From Hahella ganghwensis DSM 17046 (lineage in GTDB: Bacteria; Pseudomonadota; Gammaproteobacteria; Pseudomonadales; Oleiphilaceae): DNA of 64,000 nucleotides. Numbering within the stretch: position 1 is the first letter of the stretch; the number at the start of each line of letters is the position of its first letter. The notes under the pieces are model-generated. The model was not told the origin of the DNA and did no database searches. It worked only from the letters and a program-made list of their open reading frames with translations. The position numbers and the translations under genes are program-made. This document shows positions 55,756 to 64,000 of the stretch, piece by piece. The stretch covers positions 1 through 64,000 of the forward strand of contig NZ_AQXX01000137.1 in assembly GCF_000376785.1 (NCBI RefSeq), written 5' to 3'.

Positions 55756-58180
55756 CGCTTTACGTTGCTTCCATTGTCACAATCCGGTTCCCCCAGACAT
55801 TGATATCAAGATTGAGGTCAATGGCGAAACCAGGCCTGTCTGCTGCCACGGCTGCCAGGCAGTTGCCAGACTGGTCCTGGATGGAGGGCTGGAGCAGTTT
55901 TATCAGTTCCGTGACGGCGAACTGGAGCAACCCGATGACATCTCCGGGGAAGAAGAGGAAAAGCTTGCTGTTTTTGATCGTCCTGAAGTACTGCAACGCC
56001 TTTCCAGTCGGATAGATCAGGACAAGCAGCGGATACAGCTTTCCATAGAAGGCATCACCTGCGCAGCCTGCGTATGGTTGTTGGAACAATATGTTCGTAA
56101 GCTTTCCGGTATCGATGAGTTCTGGGTCAATTTGACCACTCATCGGGCAGAGCTCGTGTGGAACCCTGAGCAAGTCCCGTTGAGCCGGATACTGAAAGCA
56201 ATCAAATCCATCGGATTCACCGCTTACCCCTTTTCTGCCAGCCAGGAAGAAAAACAACTCCAGGATCAGCAGAAAAAAATGTTGATTCGTCTTGGTATCG
56301 CCGGCATCGGGATGATGCAGAACATGATGCTGGCCGTTCCCTCTTACTTTGGGTTGCTGGACGATACTCGGGAAATGATCGATCTGTTCCGGTATATCAG
56401 CCTGCTGGTTGCCCTCCCAGTCGTCCTGTACTCGGCTCAGCCTTTCTTTACAGCAGCATACCGCGATCTCAGAGTCAGGCACCTGACGATGGACGTTCCA
56501 GTCGCTATCGCGATTGCCATTGCCTATCTATCCAGTGTCTGGATAACGTTATTTGGCGGGCCGGAGGTCTATTACGACTCCGTCTGCATGTTTACGTTTT
56601 TTCTTCTATTGGGACGCTATCTCGAAAGCCTGGCAAGGATTAATGCCGCAAGAACCAATACTGCACTGCAAAACAAAGCCCCTGTTTTCATCCATCGCGT
56701 TGTCAACGAGCAGGAAAACACCATTGAAATGGTCCCCATGGAGGATCTTCAGGTCAATGATCTGATCCAACTGAAACCAGGTGATTTCATACCGGTAGAC
56801 GGAACCATTGTGAAAGGGAGCACGAAGGTTAACAATGCCGCATTGACAGGAGAGTTTCTTCCGCAGCCTGGACAGGTTGGAGAGAAGGTTCTCTCGGGCA
56901 GTGTCAATATCGAAAACACCATTACAGTACGGGTCGACGCATTGGATCAGGATTCTCACCTATCCACGATTAATCGTCTGGTTGACCGAGCCCTTCAGGA
57001 TCGCCCTCGCCTGTCCACCCTGGCTGATCGTATCGCCAGCTATTTTGTCGCCGGCGTATTGATTACCGCCTGCACTGTCGGCCTGATCTGGTGGCAGATT
57101 GACCCAGACCATGCCTTCGCAATTACTCTGGCGGTACTGGTCGTCACCTGTCCGTGCGCGCTCTCTCTGGCCACTCCTACCGCTCTGACAGTTGCCACTA
57201 CCGCTTTGCGGCAATCCGGGTTCATCCTCAGCCGCGGCCATGTGCTGGAAACGCTCGCCAAAGCCACCCGAGTGGTATTCGATAAGACTGGCACCCTGAC
57301 CCAGGGTGAGCTCAGCGTTGTCAGAGTCGATAACCACAGCGATTTTTCGGAAGAACAACTTCTGGCACTGGCAGGCGCCCTGGAGTGGGACAGCCCACAC
57401 CCGATCGCCCGGGCATTCAGGCGTTATGCCAAAGCACCGGCCGACAACATCGCCCATATATCCGGTCAGGGGGTGTCAGGCGAAATATCCGGACAACAGT
57501 ACCGCCTTGGTAATGCCCAGTTTTCATTACACTCCTCCTTGCATCAGGAGGACCAGGCAGACACTCCCGCGGACCAATATCAACTTGTCTATCTGAGCGA
57601 TCAACAGTCGTTGCTGGCGGTTTTTCATCTGTCAGATTCATTGAGAAACGGCGCTCTGACGGCCACTGACAGATTTCGCGAACAGGGAATCAAGCTCAGT
57701 ATTTTAACCGGAGACAGCTCCTCTCACGTGGAAACCATCGCCTCATCTGTCGGCATCACGGATGTCTTCAAGGGGCTGACGCCAGAGCAGAAACTTGAGA
57801 AGGCAAGAGAGTGGCAACAGGCCGGAGATACGGTTGTCATGGTCGGAGACGGCATCAACGACGTTCCTGCAATGGCAGGCTCTCACCTGTCCATCGCAAT
57901 GCAGAATGCCTCTGATCTAACCCAGATAAAGGCGGATGCGGTTATCCTCAATCCTGATCTGAACACGTTGGTATTTGCTCAACAGAAAGCCCGCAAAACG
58001 TTTCGGATCATTCGCCAGAATATTGGCTGGGCTTTAATCTATAATCTGGTCGCACTACCACTTGCGGCCTCAGGTTTTATTGCCCCCTGGGCGGCCGCTA
58101 TTGGTATGTCGGCGAGTTCATTGATCGTGGTACTTAACGCCCTTAGACTGTCTGACTCCAGACTAAAAACCAGCCAGTGA
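55748..58180 (+). CDS. ccoI: Copper-transporting P-type ATPase CcoI
   Basis: A P1B ATPase moving copper to the periplasm for the CuB centre of cbb3 oxidase. I use the ATG at 55748, giving 810 residues; GTG 55733 is possible. Cysteine motifs at the N-terminus (CFHCH, CCHGC) precede an HMA domain with GITCAACVWLL (about residue 102). The membrane copper site is VVTCPCALSLATPTAL (about 467), the phosphorylated Asp lies in VFDKTGTLTQ (about 511), and HP and GDGIND motifs are intact. Confidence 0.95.
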   Translation: MNDALRCFHCHNPVPPDIDIKIEVNGETRPVCCHGCQAVARLVLDGGLEQFYQFRDGELEQPDDISGEEEEKLAVFDRPEVLQRLSSRIDQDKQRIQLSIEGITCAACVWLLEQYVRKLSGIDEFWVNLTTHRAELVWNPEQVPLSRILKAIKSIGFTAYPFSASQEEKQLQDQQKKMLIRLGIAGIGMMQNMMLAVPSYFGLLDDTREMIDLFRYISLLVALPVVLYSAQPFFTAAYRDLRVRHLTMDVPVAIAIAIAYLSSVWITLFGGPEVYYDSVCMFTFFLLLGRYLESLARINAARTNTALQNKAPVFIHRVVNEQENTIEMVPMEDLQVNDLIQLKPGDFIPVDGTIVKGSTKVNNAALTGEFLPQPGQVGEKVLSGSVNIENTITVRVDALDQDSHLSTINRLVDRALQDRPRLSTLADRIASYFVAGVLITACTVGLIWWQIDPDHAFAITLAVLVVTCPCALSLATPTALTVATTALRQSGFILSRGHVLETLAKATRVVFDKTGTLTQGELSVVRVDNHSDFSEEQLLALAGALEWDSPHPIARAFRRYAKAPADNIAHISGQGVSGEISGQQYRLGNAQFSLHSSLHQEDQADTPADQYQLVYLSDQQSLLAVFHLSDSLRNGALTATDRFREQGIKLSILTGDSSSHVETIASSVGITDVFKGLTPEQKLEKAREWQQAGDTVVMVGDGINDVPAMAGSHLSIAMQNASDLTQIKADAVILNPDLNTLVFAQQKARKTFRIIRQNIGWALIYNLVALPLAASGFIAPWAAAIGMSASSLIVVLNALRLSDSRLKTSQ

Positions 58181-58199
58181 CGGAGGCTGTCAGCCATTC

Positions 58200-58484
58200 A
58201 TGCAAATACTTTTTGTCCTGATCCCACTATCAATTCTACTGCTTACCATTGCCGTACTGATATTCCGTTGGGCAGTTAAGTCCGGCCAGTATGATGATTT
58301 AAAAGGTCCCGCCCATAGCATTCTGTTTGACGATGACAAGCACATGGTGCCTACAGACAAGCCATCAACTGACCCGTCAGCAGACGACTCAACACCTGAT
58401 TTACCACCCGACTCTTTGTCTCCTGGCACAGAATCACCAGATTCAAATGAGACTCCATCCGATCGGCAGGAAAAGTCTTCGTGA
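58200..58484 (+). CDS. ccoS: cbb3 oxidase assembly protein CcoS, with a long acidic tail
   Basis: A 94-residue protein. Residues 1-50 follow CcoS: one membrane segment (LFVLIPLSILLLTIAVLIFRW) and the family stretch KSGQYDDLKGPAHSILFDDD. The last 45 residues are Pro/Ser/Asp/Thr-rich and disordered. Most CcoS proteins are about 45-75 residues, so this tail is unusual. The stop overlaps the next start (GTGA). Confidence 0.9.
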   Translation: MQILFVLIPLSILLLTIAVLIFRWAVKSGQYDDLKGPAHSILFDDDKHMVPTDKPSTDPSADDSTPDLPPDSLSPGTESPDSNETPSDRQEKSS

Positions 58485-59320
58485 TTGCCGATGTCGCTTT
58501 GTTCCTTTCTGCTGTCCTGATTGGTCTGATGGGTAGCGGTCATTGTCTGGGAATGTGCGGTGGCATCGCCAGCGCGCATTCATTTAACCTGGACAACCAG
58601 CCGCGTGGCACCAAGGCAGAATCCGGGACAGAAACCGGGATAAAGTCGACAGCAACAAGTAGCGCCACCATTGCGACCACTGCGACGGATACTGGCCGAA
58701 ACGGTCTTATTGGCCCTCTGCTGGTGTTTAACTGTGGCCGCCTGACAAGCTATACCATCATTGGTTTCCTCGCAGGCGGCATTGGCGCAGCGCTTGCGTT
58801 AAATATGACGACCTTGATTGTACTTCGATCAATGGCGGGCATTTTGTTGATCATGATGGGGCTGTATGTCGGTCAGTGGTGGGCGGGATTGGTCCATATC
58901 GAAAAACTGGGTTCGCGTCTTTGGCAAAAGCTGTCGCCCCTATCCGAACGGCTTCGCCATCGACCGGGAAAAAGTTCAGGGTTCTTGCTCGGCATGATCT
59001 GGGGTTGGTTACCTTGCGGTCTGGTATACAGCTCTTTGGCTTGGGCCATGAGTTCTGCCAGTCCAAATATGGCCGCACTACTAATGTTTGGTTTCGGACT
59101 GGGAACGCTTCCCAGCATGCTTGCTGCAGGATTGTTCGCCTATCATTTGCGGCGCTGGCTCAGCCGACTTTCCGTCAGACGCATCTTTGCCGTGGGCCTG
59201 ATAATCTTCGGATTGTGGAGTCTACCTGTAAGCTGGTCCAAGCTGGTGACCGGCCAACCTGACCATGGCGCCCTTCACTCCCAATTAACCTCTCCCGATA
59301 CAAACCATTCAGCGCACTAG
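58481..59320 (+). CDS. SafE/TauE-type membrane protein of the cbb3 cluster
   Basis: A 279-residue membrane protein with about six to seven segments, of the DsbD-like 'sulfite exporter TauE/SafE' group. The motif MGSGHCLGMCGGIASA (His-Cys and Cys, about residue 20-30) is characteristic and may bind copper. WGWLPCGLVYSSLAWAM lies in the middle. Genes of this kind regularly follow ccoS in Pseudomonas and probably act in copper or thiol delivery to cytochromes; the exact task is not known. The start is GTG, overlapping ccoS by four bases. Confidence 0.85.
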   Translation: MIADVALFLSAVLIGLMGSGHCLGMCGGIASAHSFNLDNQPRGTKAESGTETGIKSTATSSATIATTATDTGRNGLIGPLLVFNCGRLTSYTIIGFLAGGIGAALALNMTTLIVLRSMAGILLIMMGLYVGQWWAGLVHIEKLGSRLWQKLSPLSERLRHRPGKSSGFLLGMIWGWLPCGLVYSSLAWAMSSASPNMAALLMFGFGLGTLPSMLAAGLFAYHLRRWLSRLSVRRIFAVGLIIFGLWSLPVSWSKLVTGQPDHGALHSQLTSPDTNHSAH

Positions 59321-59432
59321 AGAAAACCAGTAATACTCCAGGTATTCTAACAGGTCGACGCATTTGCTGGGGAATCTGCTCTTCCCTCAGAATGACCTAA
59401 AATCACTTACAACCGATCTTTAACAAGGCCTG

Positions 59433-59474
59433 TTGATACACATCAAGGCCCGTCACTCATTAAACCACTACACT
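59433..59474 (+). promoter_or_regulatory. ANR/FNR box and promoter of hemN
   Basis: TTGATACACATCAA (59433-59446) matches the FNR/ANR consensus perfectly. Its centre is 59439.5. TACACT (59469-59474) is a 4-of-6 -10, giving a start near 59481, so the box is about 41 bases upstream (class II). The site overlaps the first codons of the longest open frame, which supports the later GTG as the true hemN start. Confidence 0.88.
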
Positions 59475-59519
59475 CCCTCTTATTTTCTGATAAAGCATCC
59501 TGTGGGAGGGGGCGTCGTC

Positions 59520-60923
59520 GTGGACAATATTTACTGGAATGAGCAACTGATTCGAAAATATGATTTGCAAGGTCCCCGATACACGTCTTACCCCACAGCC
59601 ATGGAGTTTCAGCCAGGATTCAGTCATCAGGAAGTATTTGATGCTGCGAGCGTTTCCCGGCTTACCGGTAGACCGCTGTCGCTGTACTTCCATGTACCAT
59701 TTTGCGCCAGGCTTTGCTACTACTGCGCATGCAATAAAATTGTCACCAAGCGACGCGAGCAGGCACAGCCTTATCTGGACGAACTTTACCGGGAAATGAC
59801 TCTCCAGGCCGCGATGTTTTCACGGACCCAGGATGGCCTGGCACGTCCAGTGGAGCAGTTGCACTGGGGCGGCGGTACTCCGACTTTTCTCAGCCCGGCG
59901 CAAATGCGGGAATTGATGGGACGTACAAGGGAATTGTTCCAATTGCTGCCAGATGATAGAGGCGATTACTCCATCGAAATTGACCCTCGCGAAGCCGATG
60001 ACGAAATCCTGACCGTCTTGAGAGAGATCGGCTTCAACCGAATCAGCCTGGGTGTTCAGGACTTTGATCCCAAAGTGCAAAAAGCAGTTAATCGTATCCA
60101 GAGTGAAGAGCTGACCCTGCATGTGCTGAACAAGGCTAGAGAACTCGGCTTCAGGTCTATCAACATTGACTTGATCTACGGTTTGCCGTTCCAGAACGAA
60201 GCCAGTTTCGCCAGTACGGTGGAAAAGATTATCGACTTTTCACCTGACCGCCTTTCCGTATTCAACTACGCCCACATGCCAGAGCGTTTCAAACCGCAAC
60301 GCCGAATTGATGGTGCCACCCTGCCGACGCCACAGCAGAAACTCAGCATCCTGCGAAACACCGTTGACCAGCTCATCCGGCAAGACTACCGATTTATAGG
60401 CATGGACCATTTCGCCAAACCTGAAGACGAATTGGCCGTTGCACAATCCGAGGGACATCTGCACCGGAACTTCCAGGGCTATACCACCAGAGGTGATTGC
60501 GACCTGATTGCGATGGGTGTCTCCAGCATCAGCATGCTGGACCGTACTTACTATCAGAATGTCTATGACATCCCAGGCTATAGCGACATTCTCGCACAGG
60601 GTAAATTACCGGTTCATCGTGGGGTCACTCTGAATGATGACGATGTTCTAAGACGGGAAATCATTATGGAGCTGATCTGCAATTTCAAACTCCATTTCAG
60701 TCCCATTGAATCCCGTTACGGCATTTCGTTCCGGGAATATTTCCAGCGGGAGCTTCATGAACTGAAAAACATGGAGGAAGACGGCTTGGTTCAATTCGGC
60801 AGTGACGCCGAAGGGGAACATCTGCGGATTCATCCTTCCGGTCGTCTACTCATCAGGGGAATCTGTAAAGTGTTTGACCACTACCGCATTGAGAAAACCA
60901 CCAGTTTCTCAAGAATCATCTAG
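59520..60923 (+). CDS. hemN: Oxygen-independent coproporphyrinogen III oxidase
   Basis: A radical SAM enzyme making protoporphyrinogen IX without oxygen, needed for heme under low oxygen. The frame is open from 59433, but GGGAGGGGG lies seven bases before GTG 59520 and the ANR box covers the earlier part, so I start at 59520 (467 residues; E. coli has 457). The Fe-S cluster site is HVPFCARLCYYCACNK (C-x3-C-x2-C, about residue 60). GGGTPTFLSPAQM and GVQDFDPKVQKAVNR are also present. The 3' end overlaps the convergent kinase gene by eight bases. Confidence 0.96.
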   Translation: MDNIYWNEQLIRKYDLQGPRYTSYPTAMEFQPGFSHQEVFDAASVSRLTGRPLSLYFHVPFCARLCYYCACNKIVTKRREQAQPYLDELYREMTLQAAMFSRTQDGLARPVEQLHWGGGTPTFLSPAQMRELMGRTRELFQLLPDDRGDYSIEIDPREADDEILTVLREIGFNRISLGVQDFDPKVQKAVNRIQSEELTLHVLNKARELGFRSINIDLIYGLPFQNEASFASTVEKIIDFSPDRLSVFNYAHMPERFKPQRRIDGATLPTPQQKLSILRNTVDQLIRQDYRFIGMDHFAKPEDELAVAQSEGHLHRNFQGYTTRGDCDLIAMGVSSISMLDRTYYQNVYDIPGYSDILAQGKLPVHRGVTLNDDDVLRREIIMELICNFKLHFSPIESRYGISFREYFQRELHELKNMEEDGLVQFGSDAEGEHLRIHPSGRLLIRGICKVFDHYRIEKTTSFSRII

Positions 60924-63630
60924 GATCAGAAGATACCTCAGGAATTTGCTGGCAGGCACTCACCGGTGCCTGCGGGATATCGAAGTAGAAAATACATCCG
61001 CCAGACTCACGATTCTGGTAGTGGATACTGCCACCATGCTTTTCGACAATTGCCTTGGAGATATTCAAACCAAGGCCCGAACCATCTTTGGATCTAGTGG
61101 AAGAAGAGTCCGCCTGGGAGAAACGTCCAAAGATTTTTTCAGAAAACTCCTCGGGAATCCCCGGCCCGGTATCGCAAACCTCAATTCGAATGCAATCCCC
61201 CTGCCTGGAAGCGTGAATATGGACCTGAGTGTCGGGTTTGGAAAACTTTGCGGCATTTGACATCAGATTCACCATCACCTGGGTCAGATACTCACCATCC
61301 CCCCAGAGCACGAGATCATCATCAACATGATCCAACACAAATTCCACATGATACTGGTTAGCAAAAGTCTGGTGAGTGCGACAAATGTCGTTTAACCAAT
61401 CATGAACCGGAATACAGGCACATCTGAGCATGAAGTCCCCCTCTGTGATTTTCTTGAAGTCCAGTATTCGATTAACCAGCTCCAGCAGCCGCTGACTGTT
61501 GCGCTCAGCAATGTCCACCAGATTGTAAGACTTGTCATCCCACTGTATCGGCTGAACTTTTATAAGGCTTAGTGCACCCTTGATTGCTGTAAGCGGCGTG
61601 CGCAACTCATGACTGACCGTTGAAATAAACTCGTCCTTAATACGGTCAATTTCAGCTCGCTCCGTAATATCCCTCACCATCACCAAATGATATAGCTGGT
61701 TTTCAAGCCCATAGTCAGATACAGAAATGTCGACCGCTATCTGCGCGCCGTTTCGGCGCACGCCAAAGCTCTCCATCACATTTCCAGCACCACTCTGCAA
61801 GTCCTCCAACCTGAGATGGAAATTTTTTCCTTCCAGAGAGGGAATCAACTGACTGATTTCCGCCCCCACCAACTCATCCATTGCTCTGAGAAATATTGAT
61901 TCCGCTGATCGGTTCGCCTGAACAATGACGCCCTCGACATCAACTACGAGCAAGGCGTCAGGCGTATTATCCACTATGGCTTTCAATGAATTTTCGGAGT
62001 CTCTCAGAGCCGTTGTCCGCTGCCGAACGATCGTTTCAAGTGCCACAGTCCTGCCGGTGAAGAACAGCGCTACCATACCACTCATCACCGAAAACAATAA
62101 TCCCAGCACATAAACCAGCCAGGCACTTAGAGAAAGACGACTGATATAGTTGTCACGTGTGGGGGCCACCACAAATACCCATTCCCGATCCGCCACAGTA
62201 ATCGGGATCTTCCACAGCACTTCAGATTCAAAGACGTCGCTTTCCTTTACCGGCAGAGGTTCGAATTTGCCCAGTTGAGTGATTTTAGACTGGTATAACA
62301 CTTCGGATTCCTTGCCGGTTTCCTCTGTATCCAGAACACGAACATAGAATCCACTGAAGCCCTGGCTTTCAAAGAATTGTTCAAGCAATTGACCAATTTT
62401 AGTCACCGCCGTGAAATAGCCTTCAGCCTCGACACTGTCACCACTGAACTTGGGAAAAAAGATCAGAATTCCCGGCTGCTTTCCATCGTCTTGAACGAGA
62501 TTGATCCTTTCGGTAATCACCGGCTTCATTATTTTCGACGCTTTTTCCAGAGCCGCCTTTCGTACCGGGTTCGCGGCGGTATCATACCCCAGAGCATTCT
62601 CGTTGCCCTTGTAGGGCATTATGAACTGCACCGGAACTGCAACTTCATCCCTTGAAGGTACCAGACGGCCGTCAACTCGTTTTCTAATGCCAGTGTCCAC
62701 GCCATAGTCTCGCTGCAGGACAAACTCCACGTACTCCCGTAAACGGGAGTTAACCACAGGATTCCAGGACAACGCCTGAAGGTTGTCATAGCGATCCAGT
62801 AACCATCCAACCTGCACCTCAAAAGCACCACGGGAACTTCTTTGCAGCAATCCCAGATGTCTCCCCACGGTTTCAAGAACCCCGATCTGCGCTTTCATGG
62901 ACTGCTCAAAAGTAATCACCATGGCAGAAGCTTCCGTTTCAAGGCGCAGCCGTGCGTTGTTTTCTTCGGAACTTCGGGCGTAGTAGAAACCTACAGTAGC
63001 CAGAATAAAGGTAATCACCAGCGTCAGCGACACCACCAAACGTCGGGACTTCCACATGCTCACCGGGCGAAGAGCCCAAACCAAAATCAAAGGTCCGAAG
63101 ATAGCCGCACCAATCGAATCGCCCAACCACCAGACCGCCCAGTTCTGGGGAAAAGATTCTACAGGCATCAAACCCGCTGTCGTCAGAGCCGTACACCCAA
63201 CCGTGGCACTCACCAAACAGCTTACAGGTCCCGTTAGTATGATAAACAGAAATATGAGATACAGATCGGAGAGCGTATTAGGATAGCGACCATACCGCAT
63301 CACCAGATAACGACTCAGCATCGCCTGAATCGCGGCCCCCACGCCAATCAGAGAAAGTAATGCCACCTGATCCAGAGCCACTCCGGTGTTGGAGTTTTCC
63401 AGCGTCACTGTGTAATTGACAAGAAAAGATCCAAGCCAGATCCCGAAACCTTGCCGATAACCTCCGATCAATACCGCAGCCAGCGCGATACCGGAAGGAA
63501 TCCAGACAGCTGTGGCATAAGCACTGTCCGCCGCGAAAGCCAAACCCAGACGCCCGGTCACGAAATAGACAACGGCAGTCAGTAATATCCACGAATTCTG
63601 CGGAGGTCGTGTCGTTTCCGACTCGGTCAT
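60916..63630 (-). CDS. MASE1-CHASE-PAS sensor histidine kinase
   Basis: A 904-residue membrane kinase. Residues 10 to about 220 hold about eight membrane segments (MASE1; SAYATAVWIPSGIALAAVLI). A periplasmic CHASE domain of about 200 residues follows, with LLQRSSRGAFEVQVGWLLDR (about 265). Next come a last membrane segment (about 495), a PAS domain (KAIVDNTPDALLVVD, about 550), HisKA with VSHELRTPLTAIKGAL (His about 673) and HATPase with NLMSNAAKF and DGSGLGLNISKAI. There is no receiver or HPt domain, and no response regulator gene adjoins it, so its partner is unknown. Confidence 0.9.
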   Translation of the reverse strand: MTESETTRPPQNSWILLTAVVYFVTGRLGLAFAADSAYATAVWIPSGIALAAVLIGGYRQGFGIWLGSFLVNYTVTLENSNTGVALDQVALLSLIGVGAAIQAMLSRYLVMRYGRYPNTLSDLYLIFLFIILTGPVSCLVSATVGCTALTTAGLMPVESFPQNWAVWWLGDSIGAAIFGPLILVWALRPVSMWKSRRLVVSLTLVITFILATVGFYYARSSEENNARLRLETEASAMVITFEQSMKAQIGVLETVGRHLGLLQRSSRGAFEVQVGWLLDRYDNLQALSWNPVVNSRLREYVEFVLQRDYGVDTGIRKRVDGRLVPSRDEVAVPVQFIMPYKGNENALGYDTAANPVRKAALEKASKIMKPVITERINLVQDDGKQPGILIFFPKFSGDSVEAEGYFTAVTKIGQLLEQFFESQGFSGFYVRVLDTEETGKESEVLYQSKITQLGKFEPLPVKESDVFESEVLWKIPITVADREWVFVVAPTRDNYISRLSLSAWLVYVLGLLFSVMSGMVALFFTGRTVALETIVRQRTTALRDSENSLKAIVDNTPDALLVVDVEGVIVQANRSAESIFLRAMDELVGAEISQLIPSLEGKNFHLRLEDLQSGAGNVMESFGVRRNGAQIAVDISVSDYGLENQLYHLVMVRDITERAEIDRIKDEFISTVSHELRTPLTAIKGALSLIKVQPIQWDDKSYNLVDIAERNSQRLLELVNRILDFKKITEGDFMLRCACIPVHDWLNDICRTHQTFANQYHVEFVLDHVDDDLVLWGDGEYLTQVMVNLMSNAAKFSKPDTQVHIHASRQGDCIRIEVCDTGPGIPEEFSEKIFGRFSQADSSSTRSKDGSGLGLNISKAIVEKHGGSIHYQNRESGGCIFYFDIPQAPVSACQQIPEVSSDPR

Positions 63631-63926
63631 TGCAAGACTCTTATCAAATGAATGAGACTTTTATTAAATGAAGATTCCTGTCACGTCTTTGTGTAAACAT
63701 TTAACAGCATCCCTGTCTATCGATCATGCGGGTATTAACTTCTTATCTGCCACGTGAATCGGCATGCTATTAGTTTAGACCCGGATCGAATATTTTCCTG
63801 TCGACCCAAGCGATTAATTACGCAACCCGATCGCTCAATACTTGAAATAGATACTTGAATGACCCAGGCAAAATCCAGTTCCGATTCTGGCGAGATTATC
63901 ATCTGACTTCAGGCTATGATGCCTCC
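63631..63926. other. Divergent region between the kinase and the repair gene
   Basis: No gene or clear promoter pair is seen. TTGAAATAGATACTTGAATG near 63840 is AT-rich, but its hexamers are poor. No Ada-box (AAAGNNAAAG-like) is evident. Confidence 0.4.
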
Positions 63927-64000
63927 ATGAAACTAGATCACAACACATGTTATTCAGCGCTTCTCAGCCGCGATTCAAGGTTCGATGGAAGATTTTTCGT
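63927..64000 (+). CDS. Ada/AlkA-type DNA alkylation-repair protein (5' end only)
   Basis: The first 24 codons read MKLDHNTCYSALLSRDSRFD followed by GRFF, then the window ends. The pattern 'D-x-x-x-C-Y-x-A-x-x-x-R-D-x-R-F-D-G-x-F-F' is the opening of the Ada N-terminal zinc-binding domain, found in Ada, AdaA and in AlkA proteins with an Ada head. The zinc cysteines come later and are not visible. Family fairly sure; the exact member is not. Confidence 0.75.
   Translation, partial: MKLDHNTCYSALLSRDSRFDGRFF

Overview
The window comes from the chromosome of a free-living gammaproteobacterium of the Pseudomonas / Marinobacter / Hahella / Ketobacter kind. The evidence is gene content and order. 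The trxB-aat-bpt-infA, clpA-clpS, cspD, icd, rluE, Nudix, mnmA, hflD, purB block, the sagS-ospR-gpx-(glycosylase)-msrB-alaA-htpX block and the ccoNOQPGHIS-safE-hemN block all follow the order I know from Pseudomonas. Gene density is high, spacers are short, and there are no rRNA genes, tRNAs, prophage or CRISPR arrays. I infer the lineage; I have not searched it.

Layout. Positions 1-490 hold the end of an IS5-type transposase and its probable terminal repeat, next to lolD and a single lolC/E-type permease gene (491-2426, minus). From 2.7 to 5.8 kb lie a PilZ protein, a small exported protein, agmatine deiminase and an orphan MoxR ATPase. From 6 to 21 kb is a housekeeping block: thioredoxin reductase, the two N-degron aminoacyl transferases (aat, bpt) close to their downstream protease parts (clpS, clpA), translation factor IF-1, CspD, isocitrate dehydrogenase, RNA-modifying enzymes (rluE, mnmA), hflD, purB and the ribosomal oxygenase roxA. 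From 21 to 31 kb is a nucleoside salvage locus on the minus strand: a BMP-type ABC importer (bmpA, ATPase, two permeases), a ribokinase-family kinase, a nucleoside hydrolase, a 5'-nucleotidase lipoprotein and a LysR regulator. Together these would strip phosphate from extracellular nucleotides, import nucleosides, cleave them and phosphorylate the sugar.

From 31.4 to 40.5 kb are sixA, a membrane coiled-coil protein, a SagS-like hybrid kinase and an oxidative-stress group (ospR, gpx, a DNA-glycosylase-like gene, msrB) followed by alaA and htpX. The gpx promoter carries an 18-bp perfect palindrome that is a strong candidate operator for OspR. From 40.6 to 50 kb are a YcgR-like PilZ protein, pdxB, a DEAD-box helicase, epmC, dsbD, tusA, rlmM and two small or unassigned genes. 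From 50.1 to 60.9 kb is the complete cbb3 oxidase locus (ccoN, O, Q, P, G, H, I, S, a SafE-type protein, and hemN). An FNR/ANR box lies upstream of both ccoN and hemN, each centred about 41 bases before a predicted transcription start, as expected for class II activation under low oxygen. The last 3 kb hold a MASE1-CHASE-PAS histidine kinase without a linked response regulator and the first 24 codons of an Ada/AlkA-type DNA-repair gene that runs off the edge.

No clearly novel multi-gene system is visible. The best leads are non-coding: a palindromic repeat between purB and roxA, an 87-nt structured element between cspD and icd, a hairpin at the predicted 5' end of the cspD transcript, a tandem repeat in the mnmA leader, and a structured ccoN leader. 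A further protein-level lead is the linkage of sixA to a SagS-like kinase.
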